64,000 bases of DNA from Plectrocnemia conspersa (GCA_009617715.1 VTFK01000356.1:558001-622000); one strand, 5' to 3'. Numbered from the stretch's first letter, positions 1 to 10,575 are shown. The notes: generated from the sequence alone by a model not told the origin. Made by a program: numbers and translations.

Positions 1-225
1 AATGACATGGTTGTCGCATTAGGTTTTGTCTATTTATCTACAGAGGAAAATATTTTATAGTCTATTAGGTTAACATTTATAATCAGTATGCTTACAAAAC
101 TATTTATTAACATGTTCATTAATATAAACAAAAATTGATTACTAACAATTTTCGTATTATACTTTTAGCAAGTCATGCTTGTTTATCATTTGCTAAATAA
201 TTTTATGTTATTTATTATACTTGAC

Positions 226-452
226 CAGTGGCGGTTCGTCCATATGGACTGCGGGGCTGCAGTCCTTCCAGCATAGGATGAAATATTAAAAACGTTTGTT
301 TTAAATTTTCATGTATGCAACTCAGTAAATTACTTTTGTGTAATATAATATATTATATAGTACATATTTTAGTTTAATTTAAGATATTTTTACCAATCTT
401 TCAACTTTTATTGCTGTAGCCCCACCCTACATATTCTTACTGGCCGCCACTG
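226..452. mobile_element. hAT-like MITE, 227 bp
   Basis: Imperfect terminal inverted repeats start CAGTGGCGG at the left end and finish CCGCCACTG at the right end. Similarity continues inward: both arms carry a GGGGCT(G/A)CAG block about 30 bp from the tip. The flanks tacttgac and tactgaac are similar 8-mers, as expected for a decayed hAT target duplication. There is no coding capacity, so this is a non-autonomous element. The superfamily is inferred from the CAGTG start and the 8-bp flank. Confidence 0.7.
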
Positions 453-2228
453 TACTGAACCCTTCTTTATAATCATCGAAAATAACATTTAAAATACTTT
501 TAGTTGTTGAATAGGAAATCTTATGTTCTATATATCTCCCATCAACAAAATCTTTTGGTTGCCGGGTCTTTTTAAAACTAATATAATAAAATATATATAT
601 ATATATATCCAAAAAGTGTCACTTGCCCCTGAAGCCAATACATTAGAGTCCATTAAAAATATATCTGATTTTTTCTTCAACGTCGACCTTAGATTTGCAC
701 AAAATCCAATAAAATTTTCTTGCGAATATTTTTAATTGAAGCCGTGTTTTTCAAGAACTTTAATTGATTTAATCCTGATTGTGTACAAACGCCATTATTT
801 TATAAAAGCTGAAATTTTTCTCCGATATATAATTTCTCTGTTTTACTAAAATATCTCTAGAACCTTCAATTTATATCGGATTACAATTATTATATTTTAT
901 TTATATTCACCATTTACTGCAGTATCTGTAGTTGTTTTAAAACACATATTTTTATTATAATTTTTTCACTTCGTTAAGAAAAAAAAGTTTTACAAGGACA
1001 TAAATATGGTTTTTAATAAAAAAAATTTTGACCACTGATCTGATGTCTTGATTCCCAAAATAGTTCAATGTACTTTCTTCAATTATGACTGATTCAAATG
1101 CCGTTAATTTCTTTACCTTTTAATTGTCAAAATTCAATATATTGGCTTTTGCTATTTTGGAGAAAAATACCAGATCAGATATAATTTAAGAAAGAATCAG
1201 ACGCATTTTAAATGAGCTGTAATGTTTTGCTTCAGGGGCAAGTATTATCTCACAACTATTTAAAAAGTCAATAGATTATATGCAATATGCTTCTAAATAA
1301 ATTTAGACATCTTTGTTAGTCCAACTAAAGGTTTGGCAATCACAGGGTTAACGTTAAGCACGTTGACGAGTTTTTGAGAATATTAATTTCACAATATTAA
1401 ATTACAACAACATTTTCATTAAATTTAATACTTTCTTATTAATAAAAACTTATCGTATCAGAGTGAAAACCAATTTGAATTTAGTATGAGAACTATAAAA
1501 TTTGTCGGGTTTTCAAAAAAAATAATCAGTTACGTATATCTGTAAAATGAAAAAAATTGTAACCTGTTAATATTGATGATAGAATAATTTTGTTAATACA
1601 ATATCCTAGTCAATGGAGCATTTCTCACACTATACAATAGATATATGTATGCAGACTGAACGAATGCGACGACCTATTATTTTAATCTTTTAGCTTATAC
1701 AATTTATAATTAGGTTATTTATTGAAACAGTGGTTTTATAATTTATATAAAAAAGTTTTATAGCATATCATTCCTTACGAGTCACGGTACAAAAAAATGT
1801 AACCTGTTATTTAAAAATCATAAAATACGTATCTGTGATGTTTTTTGTTGTTGTAATAAAATATTTTTATTTATTCATATATGGAGTTGTTAAAACAATG
1901 GCAAAATAGATGTAACAATAATAAATTTTACATATAATTGGAATTTGATTCGTTATGATATAAAATAAAACGAGTCGTAATAATAAATTAAAATATATTG
2001 CAGAAAAGTCAAATAAAGTATTAAAAAAAAGTGTATATTTAGAAGTTCCCGACTTATACAAGAATAGCATTTTACAAAAGAAATTACATACGAATTTACA
2101 AATCTAAAAGTTCAGTATAAAATGCCATATGGGGTCGAGCCTCGTTCATTTTTAACACCGCAGTCAAAAATCAATAGGTTCGATTGTGTCTCTCCGTCGT
2201 ATTGTACAGCATTCGTTTAAAATACAAT
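453..2228. other. AT-rich intergenic DNA, no gene seen
   Basis: This is low-complexity AT-rich sequence with a short (AT)n tract at 591-608. The open frames here are short, lack recognisable domains and look like chance frames in AT-rich DNA. Clustered TTTATT on the plus strand near 1866-1877 reads AATAAA on the minus strand and could be a distant polyadenylation signal for the E2 gene ending at 2229. Confidence 0.6.
591..608. repeat. (AT)n microsatellite
   Basis: Nine AT units in a row, in intergenic DNA. Confidence 0.9.
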
Positions 2229-2869
2229 CTATAAATCTTTGTGTTTTGAATAGTATTCGTCTAAATGTCGCTTATATTCGATTTGATTGGACCACAGTTC
2301 CGACGCTTGGGCGTTGAGGGGACTGTCGACGTTGGGTTCGCCCAGGAGGCTCTGGATCGACAGCAATATCGTCCGGACGTCGTACAGAGCGGTCCACTTG
2401 TCTTTTAAGATGTCCAAACATATCATGCCGCCCAAATCCACATTGGGATGGAAACAGGGGGTTAAGAATTTAACTACTGGAGCCGAGTACGGGTAAGAAT
2501 TGGGAAATTCCAGCGATAGTTTGTAAGTCTGACCCGCGTACACGGAATCGTCCGCGCCACTGATCGTTCCGATCCACTTGAACAGGTTTTCACTTTCAGG
2601 GAACGCCGAGATGCCTTTGTCCGACGCTCGCATCAGCTCCATCAGTTCTTTTTGAAGCCTGAAATAATAGAATACGTTGCAAAAGAGGCGACCAAGTGTT
2701 TATGAATGTACAGATAAAAGCCACGTCTTCCATAGGAAAAATGTTATTGTTATGTGATCGACCTTTTGGTGACTGCGTGATTGTCCATGAGGCGGAGGTT
2801 GTCTTCGGGTTGCTTACGGGAACGACCTGCCGGACCTGATGCCAAATGGGGATCCACGTTTTGAGCCAT
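2229..2869 (-). CDS. vih: Ubiquitin-conjugating enzyme E2 C (vihar/UBE2C)
   Basis: This is the E2 that works with the anaphase-promoting complex to start ubiquitin chains on cyclins and other mitotic substrates. There are two coding exons: 2869-2763 (ATG at 2869-2867) and 2658-2229, separated by a 104-bp GT-AG intron, giving 178 aa. That matches the usual UBE2C length of about 178-179 aa. The start is fixed by the short, charged N-terminal extension before the UBC fold that marks the UBE2C group. The UBC core begins at [11 protein letters not shown] (about residue 35). The HPN motif is at about 106-108 and the catalytic Cys is C116 in [10 protein letters not shown]. The hallmark stretches [10 protein letters not shown] and [19 protein letters not shown] are present. 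No defect is seen. The upstream 1.1 kb separates it from the BEL insertion. Confidence 0.95.
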
Positions 2870-4010
2870 AGTGTCGTCGCGTTGAGAACGTTATCTAAAA
2901 GTAATTCCAAACGAAAATGCAGTCTGTCGTGATGAATGCGATTCACAACGACCGCTAGGTAACCGCACCTTTTGACAGCGAATAAGCAATGGCGGACAAC
3001 GCAAATTTAACGTTATTCAAACCGTTTGATTTTTTGGCCATAAGGTAAAGCATACTGACCATTGATAAACGAGTAGTGTTGAACAAAATAATGTAGAAGA
3101 TTTAGGAGCATTAGTAGCAAGGATGTTAATATTTATTATTTATCGGTGTATTACATATTGTTTAATTGAGTAATTTTTATGTGCATTTAATATTTTTAAT
3201 GGATGTTTTTAAGACGACACGTTAGAGTTGTGTACTACATCTTCATCCTATACTAAACATATTATTTTATGTGCGGTAGTTATAAAATTTTATTTATTTT
3301 TTTTCGTTTATTTATTTTAAATTTATTAAAATGAGAACAAAACTGACCTAGAGTTAAACAGATAATGTTCCTTTTGTGATTAAAAAACTAGTTTTATAAC
3401 AATATTCACGAGCATTTACACTAGTGTCTGTCAAACTGTGTTCCGATATAAACAATACCACGTCGTAAATAATCTTATAAAAAAATCAAACAATAAAGAA
3501 TAGTAACGAAACCTCAGAAAAATGAGAGCGTCATAGCAAACAAGACGAACACTTCAGTAAAAAGTCCACCTCATCAAAGTGCAAATACATCGAATATGGT
3601 TTTATATTACATAAAAAAGATAGCTCGGTTCCTTTTTGTATGATTTTGTAAAGGGCCTATTTATATATGTATATGTGTATTTAGATTTCATTATGGTCAA
3701 ATTTGGCAGCACTCTGGTAACACTCTTCTTAAGGCGACCATCGCACTGTCCATTTATCATATTATTAAATATGTAAGTTCATCAAATCGTATATAAAAAT
3801 ACTATTGCAGCGGTTCAATCTGTGTCTAATTGCCACCCGTTACTTTCCATTTCAAATTACTGTAATAGGAATTTAATTATTTTTATGCTGATAAAGTATA
3901 TTTAATTTTATTTGGATTTTTACTTAGTGCGCTGCAAAATAAATTCTTGTCCAGTGTGTGGTAAGGTAAAAAAGTTTTGTCAGACACTGATTCACACTTT
4001 CCGTGAAAAA
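2870..4010. promoter_or_regulatory. Intergenic DNA upstream of the E2 gene
   Basis: This holds the presumed promoter and 5' UTR of the minus-strand E2 gene and the 3' flank of the BEL element. I see no ORF of substance and no clear TATA/initiator pair. Before the BEL insertion, the E2 and NOP9 starts would have been a head-to-head pair about 1.3 kb apart; this is inferred from adding the flanks. Confidence 0.45.
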
Positions 4011-4215
4011 TGTTGCGTGTAGGGATACGCGTGCTGGTTAGGTCTTAGGTCAATCCAAAAACACGTGTGCTGGTGTAACAGTTTTATTGAGCTCGGCGTG
4101 GTCCGACCGCTTTGTAACGACGATCGGAGCCGACTAACGTCAAAATTGGGTGCTTTCCCGAACGCCGTATGACGGCGTTCGCGAACGTGTGCAAACGGCG
4201 AAACGGGCGTCAACA
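4011..4215 (-). repeat. 3' LTR of the BEL element
   Basis: 205 bp bounded by TG...CA. The inner edge is marked by the purine-rich tract (plus-strand acccccacc at about 4217-4225). An internal palindrome, GAACGCCGT/ACGGCGTTC with a 3-base spacer, lies at about 4160-4180. It matches the 5' LTR copy over 4011-4186. Confidence 0.9.
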
Positions 4216-4725
4216 TACCCCCACCATGAAACATTAGTTTCATAATGACGGGAACATCAGCGGGCCTTACAAGTGTTTGTCCTCACATTACAAACTCTGT
4301 GAGGACGCGATGTTAAAAATAATACCAACACAGAATTACAATATACATGACAATAAATAAAATTACAATAAACATGAAGAAAAGAAAAGGAATGTTAGTA
4401 GTAGTGTATAAGGTTGTAAAAGATTAATGTTAGTAACCCATACACATATACATTTGGATTGTTTGTACTATATTACTAAATACAAACTACAAGCTTTCAT
4501 TCATTTTTTGACAATTATTTAAATGTAAATTTAAAACGGACATGAAATATTATATTTAAAGGTTTGATTCTTAGCTAAATTTTAATTATTTTGGTTTGCT
4601 ACTTGGCTAAATTATATATTTGGTTTGCTACATGGCTAAATTATAAATTTAATACACATAGGAAACATGATACACATTTAAATTATCAATAAAAAAACAC
4701 AAAATATAAAATAGCTTGCACTGCA
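4216..4725 (-). other. 3' untranslated part of the BEL element
   Basis: AT-rich sequence between the integrase stop codon and the 3' LTR. It has no ORF of note. It contains a short near-repeat, ttggtttgctac(t/a)tggctaaatta, at about 4591-4646. Confidence 0.7.
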
Positions 4726-6906
4726 CTAGCCTTCATTTGGCACAGCACACACTTTAATTATTGGCCTTTTTATAGTGCCATTCTTTGTTTTAATCGTCAC
4801 TACACGAATTAGTCCATCAGCCCCTGGGTGAATCGCTTCAATGCGGCCGATCACCCATTGCAATGGTGGTAGGTTGTCCTTCTTGACAACTACCATTTCG
4901 CCGATGGCAGGTTTGCAATCCACCGCTCGTACCCAGGTTCTTCGCCCTTGAAGCTCTGCCAAGTACTCGTTAGACCATCTTGTCCAAAACTCCTGCACTA
5001 GGTCCTGCATCCGATGGTATAAATTTGTCCCCCTAGAGCTGGAAGTATCCTGTTGAGGAAGAGCTGTTAAGGGGGTGCCGATCAGGAAGTGGCCCGGGGT
5101 TAAAGGATTCAGGTCTTGTGGATCACTTGACATTGGAGTCAATGGGCGAGAGTTAAGGCATGCCTCTACTTGGGTAATTAGTGTATAAAGGTTTTCGAAT
5201 GTGTACATTGATGAGCCGAGTGTGCGACGCAGGTGGTGTTTTACACTCTTTACGGCGGCTTCCCATAGTCCACCCATGTGAGGAGCTCGTGGAGGAATGA
5301 ACTGCCACTGTACTCCTAGAGAGGCTAGGTGGTCTGTTATTGCAGAACAGTTGGTTTTCTTTTGGATGAAAGATGTCATTTCACGCAACTGTCTATCGGC
5401 ACCGACAAAGGTGGTCCCATTGTCTGAGAGAATGTTGTGTGGTTTTCCTCGTCGAGAAACGAATCTCTTAAGTGCGTTTATAAAGTCGGCAGTAGTCAGA
5501 CTACTGACTAGTTCTAAATGTACAGCTTTAGTAGAAAGACACACCATTACACAAATATATGCCTTGGTTACCTTAGCATTGCGATGCATTCCGGTTTTGA
5601 TATTAACCGGGCCTGCATAGTCTATGCCGGTGTTAGTAAATGGTCTTGAAGGAGTAACCCTAGAAGACGGTAAGTTTCCCATTATCTGTATTAATGGTCG
5701 GGGACAACAGCGAAAACACACTAGACACCTGGATAGAATGCTGCGAACTACACGTCGTCCGGCCAGTGGCCAAAATTGTTGACGCATCACTGTTAGGAGT
5801 GCTTGAGCTCCCAGATGTAAATGTGTTTCATGCAAATGTCTCACAATCAATGTAGTGAGGTGATGCTTAGGAGGCAAAATCATTGGATGGATTTGGGCTG
5901 AAGGTAATTTAGACCTTTGAAGTCGGCCTCCCACCCTTAGCACACCTGCATCAAAAAATGGATTTAAGCTTAGCAGACGGCTTTTTTTTGCATGAAGAGG
6001 TTTATTTAAACGCAGAGCTCTTATTTCTGTAGGAAATGTCTGCAGTTGAGCTAAGCCAACTAGTGTTCTCGTAGCTCCGTCCAACTCAGAAACTAACAGT
6101 GGTCCGACAGTACGGTTCACTGAGTGTTTACAGTTATATATAAATCGTTTAACGTAGGCGATCGTACGCTGCAATCGCAAAAACTTTGAAAAGCGATTCA
6201 TTATGTCCCAGTCAGCCCCAACCAATGATGCAAAAACAAATGTATGTTTTACATCGGGGATCTCTTTTGGGAGCACAATTGTTGATACCGGCCATTCACA
6301 TTTGGATTTCGAAAGCCATTCAGGTCCGTGCCACCATAACCGACAGGAGTGTAATTGAGATGGAGGCACACCACGTGAGATCAGGTCAGCAGGATTGTCC
6401 TTTGAAAGGACATGTTTCCAAGAGTAAGCAGCAGACTGAATTTCTGCCACCCGGTTAGCTACAAAGGTTGTCCACCGTGACGGCTGTCCGTTGAGCCAGT
6501 GTAGAACCACTGCTGAATCGGACCAACATGTAACTGTGGCTAATTTAAAATTTGTGAGTGACTTGACTGAATCTACCAATTTGGTTAGTAATACTGCTCC
6601 ACAGAGCTCAAGCCGAGGAATGGAAATTTTAGCCAACGGTGCGACTCGTGACTTTGAACACAATAAATGAGAATGGGCATTACCGACCTCGTCCTTGGAC
6701 AGAACATATAGACAAGCTCCATATGCAAGTTCAGAGGCGTCGCAAAATGCGTGGAGTTCGAAACTGTGCTGATTTGTCACTACGTGTCTTTGTATTTGAA
6801 GACTGTTCAAGGTAGTCAGCTCCTTCGCCTGTGATTTCCAAGCTCGCTGGATGTCAGAGGGTAATTCTGCATCCCAAGCAAGTTGTCTCTGCCATATTTG
6901 CTGCAT
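4726..6906 (-). CDS. BEL/Pao pol, downstream half: RNase H and integrase
   Basis: This encodes the C-terminal part of the retroelement polyprotein. In order it shows an RNase H-like region (HAFCDASELAYGACLYV near residue 50), an H2C2 zinc-binding integrase N-domain (HETHLHLGAQ...CLVCFRC, about residues 360-405), the integrase catalytic core (GIDYAGPV, then the DNGTTFVGADR Asp, then the GGLWEAAVK Glu, about 430-560), and a C-terminal DUF5641-like domain (GEMVVVKKDNLPPLQWVIGR). The first in-frame Met is at 6906, but the same frame is open further upstream to about 7080. The protein would therefore normally be continuous with the RT half. The frame is intact to its stop codon at 4726-4728. Confidence 0.93.
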   Translation of the reverse strand: MQQIWQRQLAWDAELPSDIQRAWKSQAKELTTLNSLQIQRHVVTNQHSFELHAFCDASELAYGACLYVLSKDEVGNAHSHLLCSKSRVAPLAKISIPRLELCGAVLLTKLVDSVKSLTNFKLATVTCWSDSAVVLHWLNGQPSRWTTFVANRVAEIQSAAYSWKHVLSKDNPADLISRGVPPSQLHSCRLWWHGPEWLSKSKCEWPVSTIVLPKEIPDVKHTFVFASLVGADWDIMNRFSKFLRLQRTIAYVKRFIYNCKHSVNRTVGPLLVSELDGATRTLVGLAQLQTFPTEIRALRLNKPLHAKKSRLLSLNPFFDAGVLRVGGRLQRSKLPSAQIHPMILPPKHHLTTLIVRHLHETHLHLGAQALLTVMRQQFWPLAGRRVVRSILSRCLVCFRCCPRPLIQIMGNLPSSRVTPSRPFTNTGIDYAGPVNIKTGMHRNAKVTKAYICVMVCLSTKAVHLELVSSLTTADFINALKRFVSRRGKPHNILSDNGTTFVGADRQLREMTSFIQKKTNCSAITDHLASLGVQWQFIPPRAPHMGGLWEAAVKSVKHHLRRTLGSSMYTFENLYTLITQVEACLNSRPLTPMSSDPQDLNPLTPGHFLIGTPLTALPQQDTSSSRGTNLYHRMQDLVQEFWTRWSNEYLAELQGRRTWVRAVDCKPAIGEMVVVKKDNLPPLQWVIGRIEAIHPGADGLIRVVTIKTKNGTIKRPIIKVCAVPNEG

Positions 6907-7048
6907 CTGAAGTTTATTTATGACCGTAGCGGGCGCTACTAATCCTAATGGATCATAGACTCTCGAAATTGTTGACAGAAATTGCCTTTTCGTATATGCT
7001 ACTGTGGGTTGACCTAGATTTACCTTAAAAGATAGTATGTCTAGTTGA

Positions 7049-9769
7049 CTATTCCAAACTAAGCCTAGCGTTTTTTGACGTATCTTTCACGTCGAAGTGT
7101 TGGCTAGTGGAACTAGTTGAATTGTTTCTGAGATCCTTGTGGTTGGATCTCCACTTTTGCAATGGAAAATGTGCTGCTGTTAAAGCAGTAGAGACACCGA
7201 GCATTATTCGCTTAGCTTCTGCTAATGTATTAGCTCCGGTTATAAGGTCGTCGACATAAAAATGGGAATTGATAACTGTAGCGATTTCAGGATCGGCTGA
7301 TTCGAGATCTAGTGCCACCTGGCGTAAACAGCGAGTTGCTAGAAAGGGAGCTGACGAAGTGCCATAAGTGACAGTATTGAGAACATAATGTCTTAACGGT
7401 TTAGTTGCATCAGTTCTCCAAACGATTCGTTGCAGATCAGTGTAGGGCTGACGTATTTTAATTTGTCTGTACATTTTTTCAACATCAGCAGTTATTGCAT
7501 ACCGAAACCCACGAAAACTCAACAAGATTTGCACTAGTGTGGGTTGGATGGTTGGTCCGATCATTAAAATATCGTTAAGTGAGATTCCCGAAGAGGACTT
7601 TGCCGAGCCGTCGAAAACAACTCTGCACTTTGTAGTAGAACTGGCCTCTTTTATCACCGCATGATGCGGCAAGTAATGATAAGTCTTAACGTTATCTTTG
7701 CTAGGTGGGAGACACTCGGACATATGTCCTAGCTGAATATATTCCTCAAGGAAATTGACATACGAAGTACACAGATCCTTGTCTTGTTTGAGTCGTCGTT
7801 CCATTGTGTGGAAACGGCGTTCAGCAGCTGCCACTGAGCTGCCTAGACATGCAGGAGATTCTTTTAACGGCAATGTCACCGTGAATTGACCTGACTGATC
7901 TCTTTCAAAGGTCTCCTGAAAGAGTCTTTCACACTCCCTTTCCTCGTTTGAGAGATGTGCCTTAGGTTGTACTTCCTCAACCTGCCAAAACTTTTGTATC
8001 TGACTGTGAATGGCGTTCAGGGAAAGATGACAATTAGTAATGGTCGGTTGGATATCTTTCGGGTACGAAACCGTACCGGTCAACACCCAACCGAAAATGG
8101 TGTTTTGAATAATTGCCGGGCTTTCTTTACATAATTGCTGCCGCTCTGCCAGCAGGGACTGCCAAACTATGTTTGCGCCTAGCAGTACGTCGATTTCTCG
8201 ACTTTTGTACCACAAAGGGTCAGCGAGAGTAATGTTTGTGGGAATCGAAGCGACGTTCGGGGACTGATCGGCATGTGGTAGCTTATCAGCGATGCGATCT
8301 AAAATTAGAAATTGGTCAGCAACGCAAAATTCCTGATTGCAAGACGACAAACGTGCCTTGACTTGGTAGTCGACTTGCAACTGTTGGGCTTGGAGGCCAG
8401 AAATCGTCGCACTCGTGCGCGTTTTTTTTAATTTTAGCCTGGATGCTAGCCTATTTGTCACGTAATTTGATTGTGAGCCCGTATCTAGCAACGCACGGCA
8501 CGGCACTGCCTTTCCATGCCGGTCCGAAATGTAGACGATTGCCGTTGCCAAAATAACCTCTGCTGACTGATTAAATAGTGAGGTCATTCTAGCTTGCTCG
8601 CCGCTTTCTGTTGCAGGTTTAGAATTTGCCTGCGAATAATTATGGTTGTCTCCACGTTGATGCGGATCGTGCAGCATAGTATGGTGCCTTGCATTGCAGA
8701 TCCTACATCGCCCAGTATGGAAACATTTGGCTTTGTTGTGACCTGCCTGTAAGCAGTTGATGCAAACGTTAATTTTCCGCGCCAGTTCCAGTCGTCTTGG
8801 GATCGACAATTGTGAGAATTGTCTGCAGAAAGCTAGAGTATGCGGCATTTTGCAGTGCGGACATAAATTGCCGTGTGATCTGTCCTTGGTATTGAGGAAG
8901 TTAGTTTTCATAGGTGGCACTGGTCTTACTGCCCGAGAAGATGTGGAGGTGCTACCTCCTAGAGATTGACCTCTTAGGGTGAGGAATTCCATGAGCTGTT
9001 TAAGGGTGGGCAAGGCAACATGAGTTTGTTGACTCTCCCATGCTTGTTTGGACAAGTCGTCTAAGCGCCGTACTACCAAACTCACCACGATGGCATCCCA
9101 AGTGTTTTGGCCTAGATTTTTAAGGGCTAAGATGTTCGCCTCAACAGTGTCTACCAGCTCTAACAGCGATTGCTGGGAAGCTACCTGAATTGGTTTCAGG
9201 TCTAACAGAGCAACTATGTGCACATTGACAATCAGCCTAACACTGTCGAAACGAGCCAGTACTCTTTCCCACGCCGAATTGTAGTTTTCGGCGCTCAGTT
9301 GAAACGCTTCTATCACCCTGGCTGCGCTATCCTTAAGCGCATTTTTTAAGTGATGAAACTTATGGATGTCACTTAGTTCGTCGTTATTATGGACGAGCTG
9401 ACAATAAGTGTCGCGGAAGGCCACCCACTTTGTAAGACTGCCATCAAAACTCGGAATGCTGATTGATGGCAGCGTTAATTTTTGGTTAATTTGCTCCTGT
9501 CGCACTTCAGGTTGACGTTTTATGTATACTTTTGCCAAATTAAGGACCTCAAAGTACCTATCTTCAAAGGCCTCGACTTCCTCATCATACCCTTCGGCAT
9601 CCAGCAACCTAATTTGTTGCTGGACAGCGAGGAATCTGTCCAGCAGTGTACCAAAGCTGCTGAACTTATCTCTGACCCTCTGTTCATTGACAGGATCAGC
9701 AGCTAGTAGTTTGCTAAACCTCGTTAGCTCACTTTTGAGGCACGCCCTACTGTTGGTCAACAACTCCAT
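7049..9769 (-). CDS. BEL/Pao gag-protease-reverse transcriptase (frameshifted at the end)
   Basis: A 906-residue frame covering the first half of the polyprotein. The N-terminus is a gag-like DUF1759 region. Cys/His zinc knuckles (CINCLQAGHNKAKC, then CRICNARHH) lie near residues 335-370. An aspartic protease active site, ALLDTGSQSNYV, is near residue 426, and the RT catalytic motif YVDDLITGA is near residue 837. The frame runs into a stop at 7049 after about eight out-of-frame residues. The shift maps to a T6 run on the plus strand at 7071-7076, where the RT frame and the frame of the downstream half meet. It is either a real inactivating indel or a homopolymer sequencing error. Codons are otherwise open throughout, which fits a young copy. 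Confidence 0.93.
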   Translation of the reverse strand: MELLTNSRACLKSELTRFSKLLAADPVNEQRVRDKFSSFGTLLDRFLAVQQQIRLLDAEGYDEEVEAFEDRYFEVLNLAKVYIKRQPEVRQEQINQKLTLPSISIPSFDGSLTKWVAFRDTYCQLVHNNDELSDIHKFHHLKNALKDSAARVIEAFQLSAENYNSAWERVLARFDSVRLIVNVHIVALLDLKPIQVASQQSLLELVDTVEANILALKNLGQNTWDAIVVSLVVRRLDDLSKQAWESQQTHVALPTLKQLMEFLTLRGQSLGGSTSTSSRAVRPVPPMKTNFLNTKDRSHGNLCPHCKMPHTLAFCRQFSQLSIPRRLELARKINVCINCLQAGHNKAKCFHTGRCRICNARHHTMLHDPHQRGDNHNYSQANSKPATESGEQARMTSLFNQSAEVILATAIVYISDRHGKAVPCRALLDTGSQSNYVTNRLASRLKLKKTRTSATISGLQAQQLQVDYQVKARLSSCNQEFCVADQFLILDRIADKLPHADQSPNVASIPTNITLADPLWYKSREIDVLLGANIVWQSLLAERQQLCKESPAIIQNTIFGWVLTGTVSYPKDIQPTITNCHLSLNAIHSQIQKFWQVEEVQPKAHLSNEERECERLFQETFERDQSGQFTVTLPLKESPACLGSSVAAAERRFHTMERRLKQDKDLCTSYVNFLEEYIQLGHMSECLPPSKDNVKTYHYLPHHAVIKEASSTTKCRVVFDGSAKSSSGISLNDILMIGPTIQPTLVQILLSFRGFRYAITADVEKMYRQIKIRQPYTDLQRIVWRTDATKPLRHYVLNTVTYGTSSAPFLATRCLRQVALDLESADPEIATVINSHFYVDDLITGANTLAEAKRIMLGVSTALTAAHFPLQKWRSNHKDLRNNSTSSTSQHFDVKDTSKNARLSLE

Positions 9770-10188
9770 GTTGTCGTTGACCGATGACTATCAATTAAAG
9801 TGTGTTTAATGGAGAGGAAGTTAGGTTAGGATGATCGACACTAACCTTTCTCTCCTGCTGGATGCGACTGCTTCCTGGGACTCGGCGTCCTGGTGGTGCT
9901 CCAGGTGATTTGACGGCAGCTTCCTGGGGCTAGACGTCCTGGCGCTGAGCTTCGGGGGACCAGATCCTGGACCCGCTAGCTCTTTCCACGAGCGACTCGA
10001 CGCTCCACTGCGTCACTTCGGGGACCAACTCCTGGACCCGCTGACTCGTCGCTGTGCTGTCCTAACCTGACGGCTGGGTAGCGCTGCTCGGCTCCGCGTC
10101 TGTGAGTTCGTCCACGTGGTGGACGACCTCGAGGTTAAGACGATGTTTTCGGATTAGACCTTCGCGACGTGTAGGCGTCGTCTCACGT
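9770..10188 (-). other. 5' leader of the BEL element
   Basis: Internal leader between the primer-binding site and the gag start. It is GC-richer than the surroundings and holds repeated phrases such as gggaccaa/ctcctggacccgct at about 9951-10040 (two related copies). No ORF is supported here. Confidence 0.65.
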
Positions 10189-10206
10189 ATCCGGCTCGAA
10201 GGACCA
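10189..10206 (-). other. Primer-binding site complementary to tRNA-Tyr
   Basis: On the minus strand TGGTCCTTCGAGCCGGAT starts 3 bp inside the 5' LTR edge. It is the exact complement of the 3' end of animal tRNA-Tyr (ATCCGGCTCGAAGGA plus CCA) as I know that tRNA. The 18-base match fits minus-strand DNA priming by tRNA-Tyr. The tRNA identity is from established knowledge; the position and match length are read from the sequence. Confidence 0.8.
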
Positions 10207-10209
10207 AAA

Positions 10210-10419
10210 TGTTGCGTGTAGGGATACGCGTGCTGGTTAGGTCTTAGGTCAATCCAAAAACACGTGTGCTGGTGTAACAGTTTTATTGAGCTCGGCGTGG
10301 TCCGACCGCTTTGTAACGACGATCGGAGCCGACTAACGTCAAAATTGGGTGCTTTCCCCGAACGCCGTATGACGGCGTTCGCGAACATAATAAAATAAAT
10401 ACATATACAAACGGCGAAA
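10210..10419 (-). repeat. 5' LTR of the BEL element, altered U3 tip
   Basis: It matches the 3' LTR from 10210 to 10386 with one extra C. Beyond that, a 21-bp AT-rich segment replaces a 5-bp GTGTG, the shared CAAACGGCGAAA follows, and the last 12 bp seen at the 3' LTR tip are missing. The outer end therefore appears repaired or rearranged. Confidence 0.85.
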
Positions 10420-10575
10420 TTTTAATGCTTGCTCGACTACGTGTTATGACCAACCAGTAGAAGTGAGGTTTGACGTTTCGCACGTGTGTCGATGTAAACA
10501 TTGTTTCAATCAAGTGTTATTTGCTAGATATACACTTTATTCAACTGCTTTGTTAAGCGAAATAAACAATTGAAC
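10420..10575 (+). promoter_or_regulatory. NOP9 5' flank squeezed against the BEL LTR
   Basis: Only 156 bp separate the end of the retroelement from the NOP9 ATG at 10576. No TATA box is evident. The NOP9 core promoter or 5' UTR must lie here or overlap the LTR, unless the element separated it from sequence now below 4011. Confidence 0.4.

Larger units (their letters stand above)
4011..10419 (-). mobile_element. BEL/Pao LTR retrotransposon, nearly complete
   Basis: This is an insect retroelement transcribed on the minus strand. In transcription order it has a 5' LTR (10419-10210), primer-binding site (10206-10189), leader, gag-protease-RT (9769-7049), RNaseH-integrase (to 4726), a purine-rich tract with GGTGGGGG just before the 3' LTR, and the 3' LTR (4215-4011). 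The two LTRs agree over about 176 bp except for one C indel, so the insertion looks recent. The upstream tip of the 5' LTR differs from the 3' LTR and no target-site duplication is visible. One frameshift separates the two coding halves. I place it in BEL/Pao from the DUF1759-type gag, the A17-type protease/RT region and the DUF5641-type C-terminus. Confidence 0.93.

Noticed and set aside
3992..4243. Short open frame over the 3' LTR, and its twin at 10062-10388
   Set aside because: Both are translations of the LTR sequence, not separate genes.
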